This document shows, piece after piece, positions 19,708 to 28,200 of a stretch of 64,000 bases of DNA. The stretch lies in the NCBI RefSeq assembly GCF_000368685.1, contig NZ_KB849628.1, positions 1 through 64,000 on the forward strand, read 5' to 3'. Under the pieces are notes generated by a model. The model did no database searches. It saw nothing but the letters and a program-made list of their open reading frames with translations, and was not told the origin of the DNA. Positions within the stretch are counted from its first letter, which is position 1, and the number at the start of each line of letters is the position of its first letter. Source of the stretch: Acinetobacter baylyi DSM 14961 = CIP 107474 (GTDB lineage: Bacteria; Pseudomonadota; Gammaproteobacteria; Pseudomonadales; Moraxellaceae). The position numbers and the translations under genes were made by a program.

Positions 19708-20586
19708 ATGTCTCAACAACAACCCAATGTTCAAGAATTTTTTGACTTGGAGACCAATACCTTTAGTTATGTGGTTACAGATATTCAAACACAAAAATGT
19801 GCCATCATCGATAGTGTGCTAGATTATGATGTAGCTTCAGCGACTACTTCTACAGATCAGGCTGATAAAATCATTGCTTATATACGCCAAAATAGCCTAA
19901 GCGTTGCATGGATATTAGAAACACATGTGCATGCCGATCACCTCACAGCTTCACAATATTTAAAAAAACAATTAGGTGGCAAAATTGCCATGAGTCGTAA
20001 AATCGCTATTGTTCAAGAAACCTTTAGTCAAATTTATAATCTGGATATGAAATACTTTAATTTACATCAGAGTTTTGATTATTTATTTGAAGACAATGAA
20101 CATTTTAAAATAGGTGATCTTGATGCTTATAACATTCCAACGCCAGGTCATACCCCAGCTTGTTTAAGCTATGTGGTGGGTGATGCTGTGTTTGTTGGAG
20201 ACACACTTTTTATGCCAGATTATGGTACAGCACGTTGTGATTTTCCAAAAGGAAGTGCATCCATCTTATTTGATTCGGTACAACGCTTATATAATTTACC
20301 AGACACTACACGAATGTTTTTATGTCATGACTATTTACCCAGTACGCGTGATGATTATGTATGTGAAACAGATATCTATACTCAAAAGTCTTGCAATATT
20401 CATATCCATGAAGGAATGTCTAAACTGGAATTTGTTGAAATGCGTCAGGCCAGAGATGCAACGCTTACTATGCCAAAACTAATATTACCAGCCATTCAGA
20501 TTAATATGGATGCTGGAAAATTTCCTGAACCAGAATCGAATGGGCAAAGCTATTTAAAATTACCGCTGAATTACTTTAAAGCTTAA
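19708..20586 (+). CDS. Persulfide-dioxygenase-like metallo-beta-lactamase-fold protein
   Basis: Probably oxidises glutathione persulfide or a related sulfane sulfur, as ETHE1/Blh proteins do. The metal site is visible: H73-V-H75-A-D77-H78, then PTPGHTPAC, the bridging Asp in VGDTLFMPDYG, and a last His in MFLCHDYLP. The ARCDFPKGS stretch is typical of the ETHE1/Blh subfamily and separates it from glyoxalase II. 292 residues, no signal peptide. The ribosome binding site AGGAG is 8 nt upstream, and the gene lies 4 bp after the YeeE/YedE pair. Confidence 0.87.
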   Translation: MSQQQPNVQEFFDLETNTFSYVVTDIQTQKCAIIDSVLDYDVASATTSTDQADKIIAYIRQNSLSVAWILETHVHADHLTASQYLKKQLGGKIAMSRKIAIVQETFSQIYNLDMKYFNLHQSFDYLFEDNEHFKIGDLDAYNIPTPGHTPACLSYVVGDAVFVGDTLFMPDYGTARCDFPKGSASILFDSVQRLYNLPDTTRMFLCHDYLPSTRDDYVCETDIYTQKSCNIHIHEGMSKLEFVEMRQARDATLTMPKLILPAIQINMDAGKFPEPESNGQSYLKLPLNYFKA

Positions 20587-20590
20587 GAAT

Positions 20591-20950
20591 ATGTCAAATT
20601 TAGAAGATCCAAGAGTACTACTTGCACTTGAGCGTACTTTACTTGCCTGGAATAGAAGTAGTCTCGCTTTGATTGCTTTTGGTTTTCTGATTGAAAAATC
20701 AACTTTATTAATTCACTTGATTGATCCTGTGCGTTATCACGATAAAATTGTATTTAATCGCTGGCTCGGTGTTTTAGTCATGGTATTGGGCTTAATCGTT
20801 AGTATTTTATCAGTGATTCAGTATCGAACTGCGCTTAAGTCACTTACGCCGTTAGAAATGATTGAAGGATATCGAACCAACTTAGCCATTGTTCTCGGAT
20901 ATTTCACGATTTTAAGCGCAATCATGCTGATTATTTCATTTTGGATCTGA
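20591..20950 (+). CDS. DUF202 (YidH-type) membrane protein
   Basis: 119 residues with three helices. The N-terminal LALERTLLAWNRSSLALIAFGF is the hallmark of DUF202 proteins. It starts 4 bp after the preceding gene and therefore belongs to the same operon. Function unknown; in this position it may be an accessory membrane component of sulfide handling. A GC-poor stem-loop (20955-20984, TAAGCATAG/CTATGCTTA) follows, without a T tract. Confidence 0.82.
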   Translation: MSNLEDPRVLLALERTLLAWNRSSLALIAFGFLIEKSTLLIHLIDPVRYHDKIVFNRWLGVLVMVLGLIVSILSVIQYRTALKSLTPLEMIEGYRTNLAIVLGYFTILSAIMLIISFWI

Positions 20951-21172
20951 TTTTTAAGCATAGCCCCCTTAAGGACTATGCTTACCTAAAAAATAAAATA
21001 AAGCACTAATACACTAGTGATTATATATAAACCTGAAATAAAACAAGTTTATATATCTTTTCTGGCTCATTTTTTTAATTGATAGCCATTTTTAAAAATT
21101 ACACATTGAAATATAAGATATGGCAAGGCAGCACTTTGAGATAACATACAAAATCATATATTCGGATACGAA

Positions 21173-22885
21173 TTACATGTTAGGGTAATTCGGCCCGCCG
21201 CCGCCTTCAGGCGTCACCCATGTGATATTCTGAGATGGATCCTTGATATCACAGGTTTTGCAGTGTACACAGTTGGCTGCATTGATCTGGAAACGCTTGT
21301 TGCCTTCACCTTCATCCACAATTTCGTACACACCCGCAGGGCAGTAGCGCTGAGCTGGCTCATCCCATCTTGGTAGATTCACCGCCACAGGAATACTGGC
21401 ATCGGTCAGTTTCAAGTGTGATGGCTGATTTTCTTCATGTACCGTATTGGATACAAATACCGAAGACAAACGGTCAAACGTCAGCTTGCCATCTGGCTTT
21501 GGATAGTTTGGTTTAAAGGTGGCTTGATCCTGAGTTTTCAGTGCGCTGTAGTCAGGCTGAAGATCGTGCAGAGTGAATGGAACTTTAAAAATGTTCTGAT
21601 CCACAAAGTTAAATGCACCACCAATCCATAAACCAAACTTGTGCATGGCTGGACCAAAATTACGACTGCGGTGTAACTCTTCTTTAAGCCAGCTCTTATC
21701 AAATTTCTGCGTGTAGGTGGTGAGCTCCTTATCAAACAAATCTTCACCTTCAACGACACGGGCAATGGCTAGATCACCGCCTTTGTCGACACCACGTGCA
21801 ATCGCTTCAAATACGGCTTCACCGCAAAGCATGCCAGATTTCATGGCCGTATGTGAGCCTTTGATTTTCGCAAAGTTCAAAAAGCCTGCATCATCACCAA
21901 TCAGACAACCACCTGGGAAAGTCAACTTGGGCAGTGAGTTTAAGCCACCTTTGACCACAGCACGTGCACCGTAAGAAATACGCTTACCACCTTCCAGATA
22001 CTGTTTGATCAGTGGGTGGGTTTTCCAGCGCTGCATTTCCATAAACGGGAACATATGCGGATTTTCATACGATAAATCCACGATCATGCCCAGAGTCACC
22101 TGATTATTCTCGGCATGATATAACCACCAGCCACCAGAAGAACCCGTTTCAGACAATGGCCAGCCAGAACCATGCATCACCAGACCTGGTTTATGCTTGG
22201 CAGGATCGATTTCCCAAAGCTCTTTAATCCCGATACCGTAATGCTGCGGGTCAGCATCCTGATCCAGATTAAACTTATTGATCAGGCGCTTGCCTAAATG
22301 ACCACGGCAACCTTCGGCAAATAGCGTATATTTGGCATGCAGTTCATAACCCGGCGCAAAGTTATGCGTTGGTTCGCCATCCTTGCCAATACCCATATCA
22401 CCCGTCTGAATACCCTTAACCGTACCATCAGCATGATACAGAATCTCGGCAGCAGCAAAGCCTGGAAAAATAGAGACTTCAAGCTCTTCCGCCTTCTGGC
22501 CTAACCAGCGCACCACATTGCCCAGCGAGATGACATAATTGCCATCATTGTGCATGGTTTTAGGCACCATCCAGTGCGGTGCTTCCTGAGACTTCTCATC
22601 CGACATCAGGAAATAGGTTTTATCCTCAGTCACTGGGACATTGAGCGGTGCACCTTCTTCTTTCCAGTTGGGGAAAAGTTCATTGATGGCACGAGGTTCA
22701 AGCACTGCACCAGAGAGGATGTGAGCACCTACTTCGGAACCTTTTTCGACGACGCAGACGGACAGATCAGGTAAATTGTTTTCAATCGCGAGTTGGCGAA
22801 TTTTAATCGCAGCAGATAGACCGGCAGGTCCAGCACCAACGATCACTACGTCAAACTCCATCGCTTCGCGTTCAATCGTTATCAT
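21173..22885 (-). CDS. Electron-transfer flavoprotein:ubiquinone oxidoreductase (ETF-QO)
   Basis: Passes electrons from reduced ETF to ubiquinone at the inner membrane. 570 residues: FAD-binding GAGPAGLSAA near residue 17, a ubiquinone/membrane-binding middle region, and a C-terminal 4Fe-4S domain with CPAGVYE and CVHCKTCDIKDPSQNI. It completes the electron path for the acyl-CoA dehydrogenases further right, though it is separately transcribed. Coding bases are visibly richer in G+C and in C/G-ending codons than the AT-rich genes on both sides, which suits a highly expressed core gene. An internal ATG at 22861 is a possible alternative start. Confidence 0.95.
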   Translation of the reverse strand: MITIEREAMEFDVVIVGAGPAGLSAAIKIRQLAIENNLPDLSVCVVEKGSEVGAHILSGAVLEPRAINELFPNWKEEGAPLNVPVTEDKTYFLMSDEKSQEAPHWMVPKTMHNDGNYVISLGNVVRWLGQKAEELEVSIFPGFAAAEILYHADGTVKGIQTGDMGIGKDGEPTHNFAPGYELHAKYTLFAEGCRGHLGKRLINKFNLDQDADPQHYGIGIKELWEIDPAKHKPGLVMHGSGWPLSETGSSGGWWLYHAENNQVTLGMIVDLSYENPHMFPFMEMQRWKTHPLIKQYLEGGKRISYGARAVVKGGLNSLPKLTFPGGCLIGDDAGFLNFAKIKGSHTAMKSGMLCGEAVFEAIARGVDKGGDLAIARVVEGEDLFDKELTTYTQKFDKSWLKEELHRSRNFGPAMHKFGLWIGGAFNFVDQNIFKVPFTLHDLQPDYSALKTQDQATFKPNYPKPDGKLTFDRLSSVFVSNTVHEENQPSHLKLTDASIPVAVNLPRWDEPAQRYCPAGVYEIVDEGEGNKRFQINAANCVHCKTCDIKDPSQNITWVTPEGGGGPNYPNM

Positions 22886-23015
22886 AATAAAAGAAATTTA
22901 GTTTCGCTTGTCGATATTTTAATTTGAAAAAAATATTAAAACAACCATTATTTAATGTTAAAAAGCCAGTGTGTATATTACTGGCTATATATTGAAGTGT
23001 ATAAGCATTTATAAG

Positions 23016-24257
23016 TTAAGACTGTTGTGGATCATATTGTTTTTCTTTGATAAACAGTGCTGGAATTACACCACAAATAAAATATGCAGCTCCCATTACA
23101 ACAAAGCCCAAACCAATTGAACCGCCAGAAGCTAGAAAACCAATAGTTGCTGGGGCAATCGCTGCGCCTAATCTTCCTACATTATAAGCTCCACCAATGG
23201 CTGTACCACGTATTGCTGTTGGGAAGCTTTCTGTCATGTAAGTTGCATTGACACCGTATGGAATACCGTACAAGAAACCAAAAATAACCAATAGATATAA
23301 AATATTATCTGGTGAGTTATAAAACACGATTAGAGGTAAAAAAATTGCGGTTCCGATAGCACCAAATGCATAAGTAAAACGACGGCCGAGTTTATCAGCC
23401 ATAAAGCCAGCCAAGATTTTTCCTAAAATCATGGCAGTGTATGTTCCGACCATATAGGCTGTCATTTCCTTAAACTTCATTCCCAATTCACTTTCAAGAT
23501 AAGATGGCATCCAATTGTTTACGCCATAGTAACCAAATTGTAGAAAGCCTGCGGTGAGTGCCCACAGAATGAACATGTTACGGTTACGTTTATCTTGAAA
23601 GATTAATTTAAAGGCAGAAGTTTTGACTGTTTCAGTTTGTTTGGATGGTGCTAAGCGTGATTGTTGCCATGCTGCTGGTTCTGGTACAAAAAAATGCATA
23701 AGTACAGCCATAAGTACAGGAATAATCGCAACATAAAACAGCACACGCCAACCATGATCGGGTATTAACCAACCAGCCAGTAAGGTGGCAACAATATAGC
23801 CAACAGTCCAGCCAGCCTGTAATGTACCTAAAACAGTAGTACGGTATTTTGTTGGAACATATTCGGCCATGAGGGTATTGCAGGCAATATATAAAGAACC
23901 TAAACCGAGTGAAGCGAAGAAACGTAAAACACCAAATTGTATAAAGCTCTGAGTCAATCCAAGGCCACACGTTAGGATTGAGAACGTGAGAATTGAAATC
24001 ACAACAATGCGTACACGACCAAATCGGTCACACGCCCACCCACCAAAGATTCCACCTATCGCCATGCCAGCTAAAGTAAAACTTCCCAACATTCCAGCTT
24101 CAACTGTACTTAAATTAAACTCAGCTTTAATACTGTTTAAACTATAAGAGAGCAACATCAGGTCTGCTCCATCCACAAGCAACGCTAAAAATGCAAATAA
24201 AAAAGCAATTTTCCATGTGTGTGATCCAATTCTGGATCTCTGATTGTTGCTGTACAT
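23016..24257 (-). CDS. MFS transporter, aromatic/dicarboxylic acid:H+ symporter type
   Basis: 413 residues, 12 helices. The D-G-A-D stretch in helix 1 and the loop 2-3 motif GGWACDRFGRVR place it in the AAHS-type MFS group; the equivalent loop 8-9 motif MADKLGRR is present. It is a close paralogue of the transporter at 36326-37606 (same DGAD.. start, shared GIPYGVNATYMTESFPT-like segment). Ribosome binding site AAGGAA 8 nt upstream. It is divergent from a class III CoA-transferase gene, with two 6-3-6 operators between them, so it probably imports the acid that the transferase activates. Confidence 0.9.
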   Translation of the reverse strand: MYSNNQRSRIGSHTWKIAFLFAFLALLVDGADLMLLSYSLNSIKAEFNLSTVEAGMLGSFTLAGMAIGGIFGGWACDRFGRVRIVVISILTFSILTCGLGLTQSFIQFGVLRFFASLGLGSLYIACNTLMAEYVPTKYRTTVLGTLQAGWTVGYIVATLLAGWLIPDHGWRVLFYVAIIPVLMAVLMHFFVPEPAAWQQSRLAPSKQTETVKTSAFKLIFQDKRNRNMFILWALTAGFLQFGYYGVNNWMPSYLESELGMKFKEMTAYMVGTYTAMILGKILAGFMADKLGRRFTYAFGAIGTAIFLPLIVFYNSPDNILYLLVIFGFLYGIPYGVNATYMTESFPTAIRGTAIGGAYNVGRLGAAIAPATIGFLASGGSIGLGFVVMGAAYFICGVIPALFIKEKQYDPQQS

Positions 24258-24367
24258 AGCTATATTCCTTTAGCAAAGAAGTTGAATTGTATGAATTGAA
24301 ATCACAGAACAAATTCTAAAAATTTTTCGGATAGTAAAATAAAGATTTAATTAAATCAATAATTGTA

Positions 24368-24398
24368 AAAATAAATATCGCATAGCGATATTTATTTT
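24368..24398. promoter_or_regulatory. Operator, best palindrome of the dca-region family
   Basis: AAAATAAATATCGC, ATA, GCGATATTTATTTT: perfect 14-bp arms around 3 nt. The core ATCGC-N3-GCGAT fits the 6-3-6 pattern repeated across the region. Confidence 0.75.
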
Positions 24399-24509
24399 GT
24401 GTTATTAAATTTTTGTTTTTCAATAGAAAATCATTTAAATAGAATTAAAACTTAAAATTATAATGGGACGACATATTTTCTCAGCGATAAAAAGCATGTA
24501 TATTGGTTT

Positions 24510-24532
24510 TTTATATCGCTATGCGAAATAAA
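24510..24532. promoter_or_regulatory. Operator upstream of first CoA-transferase
   Basis: TTTATATCGC, TAT, GCGAAATAAA: 10-bp arms with one mismatch around 3 nt. It lies 57 bp before the start codon, where an IclR-type regulator could act on the promoter. Confidence 0.7.
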
Positions 24533-24588
24533 ATAAGTGCTTTGGCGAGTAAGATTAAATTTGGTTGAAAGCAATAATAGGAAATGGT

Positions 24589-25806
24589 ATGGGTGCTCTA
24601 GAAGGATTTCGTGTGCTTGATTTAAGTCGAGTGCTTGCAGGCCCTTGGTGTGGTCAGGTTTTGGCCGATTTAGGCGCAGAAGTAATTAAAGTCGAGCGCC
24701 CCAAACATGGAGATGATACCCGTGCTTGGGGCCCACCATGGATGAAGGATGATGAAGGTCGTGATACTCATGAAGCTGCATACTATCAGTCGACTAACCG
24801 TAATAAGCTTTCAGTTGCGATTGATATTTCAACTCCAGAAGGTCAGGAAATCGTACGGGCACTCGCACTTGAATCAGATGTTTTAATTGAAAATTATAAA
24901 TCAGGTTCATTAAAAAAATATGGTCTCGATTATGAAACACTGTCAAAGCTCAACCCAAAACTTGTTTATTGTTCAATTACTGGATTTGGGCAAACTGGAC
25001 CACGTGCACAAGAGCCAGGCTATGATTTTATTATTCAGGGTATGGGGGGATTAATGTCTGTCACTGGTGAAAAAGATGATTTACCTGGCGGTGGCCCACA
25101 AAAATTAGGAATCGCATTTTCTGATATCGCAACAGGGTTATATTCGACCATCGCGATTCAAGCGGCCTTACTTAATCGTAATATCACGGGTTTGGGTCAA
25201 TATATCGATATGGCCTTATTAGATGTACAGATTGCAACGCTGGCAAATCAAGGAATGAATTATCTGGCTTCAGGTAAAGTACCTGGCCGATATGGTAATG
25301 CTCATGCCAATATTGTGCCTTATCAGGTGTTTAAGGCATCAGACCGAGATTTCATTATTGCCTGTGGCAATGACACGCAATTTATTCAGTTGTGTCAGGC
25401 AATTGGATTGCCAGAGCTTCCTAATGATCCTAAATTTACCAGAAATGCAGATCGTATCAAGTATCGTGAAGAAATCATCCATCTACTTTCAACGCATTTT
25501 TTAACTAAAACAGCCGATGAATGGGTTGGAATCATTCAAGCAGCTAAAGTCCCAGTTGGATGTATTAATAATCTTGAACAAGCCTTTGAAGAACCACAAG
25601 TCATAGAAAGAAAAATGTTGGTAGATATGTCACATCCACAACGTGAGCATCTTAAAGTCATTGGTTCGCCTATTAAAATGTCGCGTACACCCGTTGAGTA
25701 TAAAAATGCACCTCCAATGCTTGGACAGCATACCGAAGAGATATTATCAAATATACTTTCTAGAGAAAGGTTTAGTGAGCTGAAATCAAAAGGAATAATA
25801 GGATAA
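24589..25806 (+). CDS. Class III CoA-transferase (CaiB/BaiF), dicarboxylate-type, copy 1
   Basis: Moves CoA from an acyl-CoA donor such as succinyl-CoA to a carboxylic acid. 405 residues from the ATG at 24589, after AGGA and aligned with the start of its paralogue at 28201; an upstream TTG at 24565 is less likely. Family marks: RVLAGPWCGQVLADLGAEVIK, ENYKSGSLKKYGLDY, ITGFGQTGPRA, and catalytic Asp in IDMALLDVQ. The pattern GDDTRAWGPP and the IVPYQ.FK segment resemble succinyl-CoA:glutarate CoA-transferase, fitting activation of a straight-chain dicarboxylate. Followed after 125 bp by an IclR gene. Confidence 0.88.
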   Translation: MGALEGFRVLDLSRVLAGPWCGQVLADLGAEVIKVERPKHGDDTRAWGPPWMKDDEGRDTHEAAYYQSTNRNKLSVAIDISTPEGQEIVRALALESDVLIENYKSGSLKKYGLDYETLSKLNPKLVYCSITGFGQTGPRAQEPGYDFIIQGMGGLMSVTGEKDDLPGGGPQKLGIAFSDIATGLYSTIAIQAALLNRNITGLGQYIDMALLDVQIATLANQGMNYLASGKVPGRYGNAHANIVPYQVFKASDRDFIIACGNDTQFIQLCQAIGLPELPNDPKFTRNADRIKYREEIIHLLSTHFLTKTADEWVGIIQAAKVPVGCINNLEQAFEEPQVIERKMLVDMSHPQREHLKVIGSPIKMSRTPVEYKNAPPMLGQHTEEILSNILSRERFSELKSKGIIG

Positions 25807-25887
25807 ATTCTTCAACGTTCATAGTAAAATAATTATACGTTTTATTACGTGCTTGTTTTGCTATGACAACAACAAATAGATTATAAT

Positions 25888-25902
25888 TTTCGCAATGCGA
25901 AA
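25888..25902. promoter_or_regulatory. Operator upstream of first IclR gene
   Basis: TTTCGC, AAT, GCGAAA: a perfect 6-3-6 palindrome 29 bp before the IclR start, suited to autoregulation. Confidence 0.7.
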
Positions 25903-25931
25903 TATTAATTGAGTTGAGTATACTCTTTCCT

Positions 25932-26777
25932 ATGACAGATTTAAATGAAACAGAGCAAACCGAAAAATTATTAGTGCCTTCACGACATGAATTGCTCCAT
26001 CCAATTGAAGACATGCAGGATGAAGATGATCGTCAGTTTATTACTGCGCTTGCGCGCGGTCTGGAGCTTTTACGCTGTTTTTCTGCCAAGCAACCGCATT
26101 TGGGAAATCAGGAATTATCGCAAATGACGGGTTTGCCAAAGCCGACCATTACACGCCTGACACATACTTTGTCGCGTCTGGGTTATATTCGTCAAGTTCC
26201 TAATTCTACTAAATTTCAATTATCAGTGGGGGTCTTGGCATTTGGCTACTCGATGTTATCCAATGTCTCGATTCGTTCGATAGCACAGCCCTATATGAAA
26301 GAGCTGGCAGATTATGCAGGCGCTGCGGTAGCGATGTCTACTCGTGACCGACTAAATATGATCTATCTGGATGTCGTACAGGGCAAAGGCAATGTCACTA
26401 TGCGTCGTCAGGTGGGAACTTATTTGCCCATTCATTTAAGTTCAATGGGGCGTGCCTGTTTAGCCGCTATGCCTGAGGATGAGCGTGATTTTTTATTAAA
26501 TGCAATTCGTCATAAGCATAAAGAAGACTGGATTAAAATTAACCGTGATCTAGATAAAGCGTTTAAAGATTATCAAGATTTTGGCTACTGTTTTTCGATT
26601 GGTGATTGGCATAAAGATGTCAATTCAGTTGCGGTACCTTTATTACACGAACAACATGGCTTATTAGTCTTTAACTGTGGTGGGCCAAGCTTCATAATGA
26701 AACGTGAAAAACTGGAAGAAGATATCGCACCACGTCTATTGCACATGGTCAACAACATTAAAACCGAAATTAGTTAA
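25932..26777 (+). CDS. IclR-family regulator, copy 1
   Basis: 281 residues from the ATG at 25932; a TTG at 25914 would add six. N-terminal winged helix-turn-helix (GNQELSQMTGLPKPTITRLTHTL, about residues 60-82) and C-terminal IclR effector domain with SSMGRACLAAM and the VNSVAVPL stretch. It is a clear paralogue of the regulator at 29459-30304, which shares GLPKPTI.R.T.TL.. and the 281-residue length. It belongs to the PcaU/PobR subfamily of IclR proteins that respond to aromatic or dicarboxylic acids. Probable targets are the 6-3-6 sites around it. Confidence 0.88.
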   Translation: MTDLNETEQTEKLLVPSRHELLHPIEDMQDEDDRQFITALARGLELLRCFSAKQPHLGNQELSQMTGLPKPTITRLTHTLSRLGYIRQVPNSTKFQLSVGVLAFGYSMLSNVSIRSIAQPYMKELADYAGAAVAMSTRDRLNMIYLDVVQGKGNVTMRRQVGTYLPIHLSSMGRACLAAMPEDERDFLLNAIRHKHKEDWIKINRDLDKAFKDYQDFGYCFSIGDWHKDVNSVAVPLLHEQHGLLVFNCGGPSFIMKREKLEEDIAPRLLHMVNNIKTEIS

Positions 26778-26799
26778 AAAATATCGCAAAATGCGTACG

Positions 26800-26834
26800 C
26801 CAGTAATATTCCATTCAATATTACTGGTTTTTAT
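26800..26834. terminator. Terminator shared with the stop codon of a convergent gene
   Basis: CCAGTAATATT and AATATTACTGG pair over 11 bp with a 6-nt loop, then TTTTTATTT. It ends the IclR transcript; the TAA of the convergent MFS gene lies inside the hairpin. Confidence 0.85.
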
Positions 26835-28020
26835 TTAATGGAACATGAGATATTGGTGCAAGCCTTGCATCACGAAAACAATAGTAAAGTGTCAAAGTAG
26901 CAAAAATTAGGCCTAACACACAAACTCCGTTCCACCCAAAATGGCGCCATGTGTAACTTGCCAATGTTGTACCTACAGCACCACCAGTAAAATAACCTGT
27001 CATGTAAATGGCATTAAAGCGGGATCTAAGTTTTTGATTCAATTTAAATACAATACTTTGATTAGTCACATGTATTGCCGACAGGCACGAATAAATCAAA
27101 ATTGTTCCGATTACATAAAAAATAAATGAAAATGGTAGTAAACTGAATAATAGCCAGCTCAAAATGAAACCAAAGCCACCCCAGATCGAGATTTTATGAA
27201 CATATCCCTGATCCATATATTTACCTGAAAAGTTGGCAATAAAGGTTCCTATAATCCCCACAAATCCAAATAACCCAATTGTAAAATCGCTAAAGTGATA
27301 GGGTGCAGGGGCAAGTAAAAGTGACATCGTTGTAAATATCATGCTAATTCCAGCAAATATGAAAAAGCCAAGATAAGTACGGCGACGTAAACGTTGATTT
27401 TCCTTAAAAATAATAGGAATAGACCGAATTGTTTTTAAATAATTTTCCGATTGTGTTGCTGGGAAAGAATTAATTTTTAAATATAAAACTATCGCAATAG
27501 CTAATAATAAAAAGCCACTGACCAAATAAATAATATTCCAGGCAAATAAAGTAGACATGAGACCAGACAAAGATCGTGCTAGAAGAATCCCGACCATGAG
27601 TCCACTAATTAAAAAACCGACTACACGACCACTATGCTGAATTGGAACCAAACTTGCAGCAAGAGGGAGCAATAACTGTGCAGATACTGAAAACAAACCT
27701 GTAATTACAGTTCCCAACATAATGAAGGCAATATGACCAGAAAAACCACTAATCAGTAAACCCAAAGATGCCAATAACATTAAAATAAACAGTAATCGTC
27801 TTTTTTCAAGAATATCACCCAATGGCATTAAAAATAATAAACCACAGGCATAAGCAATTTGGGCAAGTGTCGGAATCCATGCAATTGTGGTTTCAGAAAG
27901 ATGAAGTTCCAAAGCCATTGAATGTACCAGAGGCTGGCTAAAATAATTACTCCCTGAGCAAATACCCGCAGCAACTGCCATGAGAACAACGGTTGGGGTA
28001 TAGATACTCGAAGAAGCCAT
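26821..28020 (-). CDS. MFS transporter (drug/metabolite exporter-like), copy 1
   Basis: 399 residues, 12 helices. The N-terminal half reads GICSGSNYFSQPLVHSMALEL and MPLGDILEKRRLLF, closely repeated in the protein at 40658-41860, so these are paralogues. The family differs from the AAHS-type transporters and resembles YgaY/arabinose-efflux-type MFS proteins. It is divergent from the second CoA-transferase with one 6-3-6 operator between. It may export a pathway intermediate or take up a monocarboxylate; the substrate is not predictable. Confidence 0.85.
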   Translation of the reverse strand: MASSSIYTPTVVLMAVAAGICSGSNYFSQPLVHSMALELHLSETTIAWIPTLAQIAYACGLLFLMPLGDILEKRRLLFILMLLASLGLLISGFSGHIAFIMLGTVITGLFSVSAQLLLPLAASLVPIQHSGRVVGFLISGLMVGILLARSLSGLMSTLFAWNIIYLVSGFLLLAIAIVLYLKINSFPATQSENYLKTIRSIPIIFKENQRLRRRTYLGFFIFAGISMIFTTMSLLLAPAPYHFSDFTIGLFGFVGIIGTFIANFSGKYMDQGYVHKISIWGGFGFILSWLLFSLLPFSFIFYVIGTILIYSCLSAIHVTNQSIVFKLNQKLRSRFNAIYMTGYFTGGAVGTTLASYTWRHFGWNGVCVLGLIFATLTLYYCFRDARLAPISHVPLNKNQ

Positions 28021-28120
28021 GGAATTTCACTTGAGTTTTGCAGTGCAATTTTTGTTGCACAAAGAAAGCGGTGAAATAAGCTTAATCAAAAATAAACATA
28101 TTTACAATAATAAAATTTTA

Positions 28121-28135
28121 TTTTGCAATGCGATA
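28121..28135. promoter_or_regulatory. Operator between MFS and second CoA-transferase
   Basis: TTTTGC, AAT, GCGATA: 6-3-6 site, slightly imperfect, in the divergent region 28021-28200. Confidence 0.6.
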
Positions 28136-28200
28136 TTTTAGTCTATTATTAATTAAATTTATTTTAATTAAGACCACAACTAAACGCAAAAGAGGGAAAT

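Larger units (their letters stand above)
24258..24588. promoter_or_regulatory. Divergent regulatory region with two operators
   Basis: This 331-bp non-coding stretch separates the MFS gene from the first CoA-transferase gene. It holds a 31-bp near-perfect inverted repeat (24368-24398) nearer the MFS gene and a second related site (24510-24532) nearer the CoA-transferase. Otherwise it is AT-rich and shows no small gene. Confidence 0.7.

Noticed and set aside
20955..20984. Terminator after the DUF202 gene
   Set aside because: The 9-bp stem is real but lacks a T tract on either strand; left as a note only.
21437..22774. Plus-strand frames opposite the ETF-QO gene
   Set aside because: Shadows of a G+C-rich core gene; no start signals.
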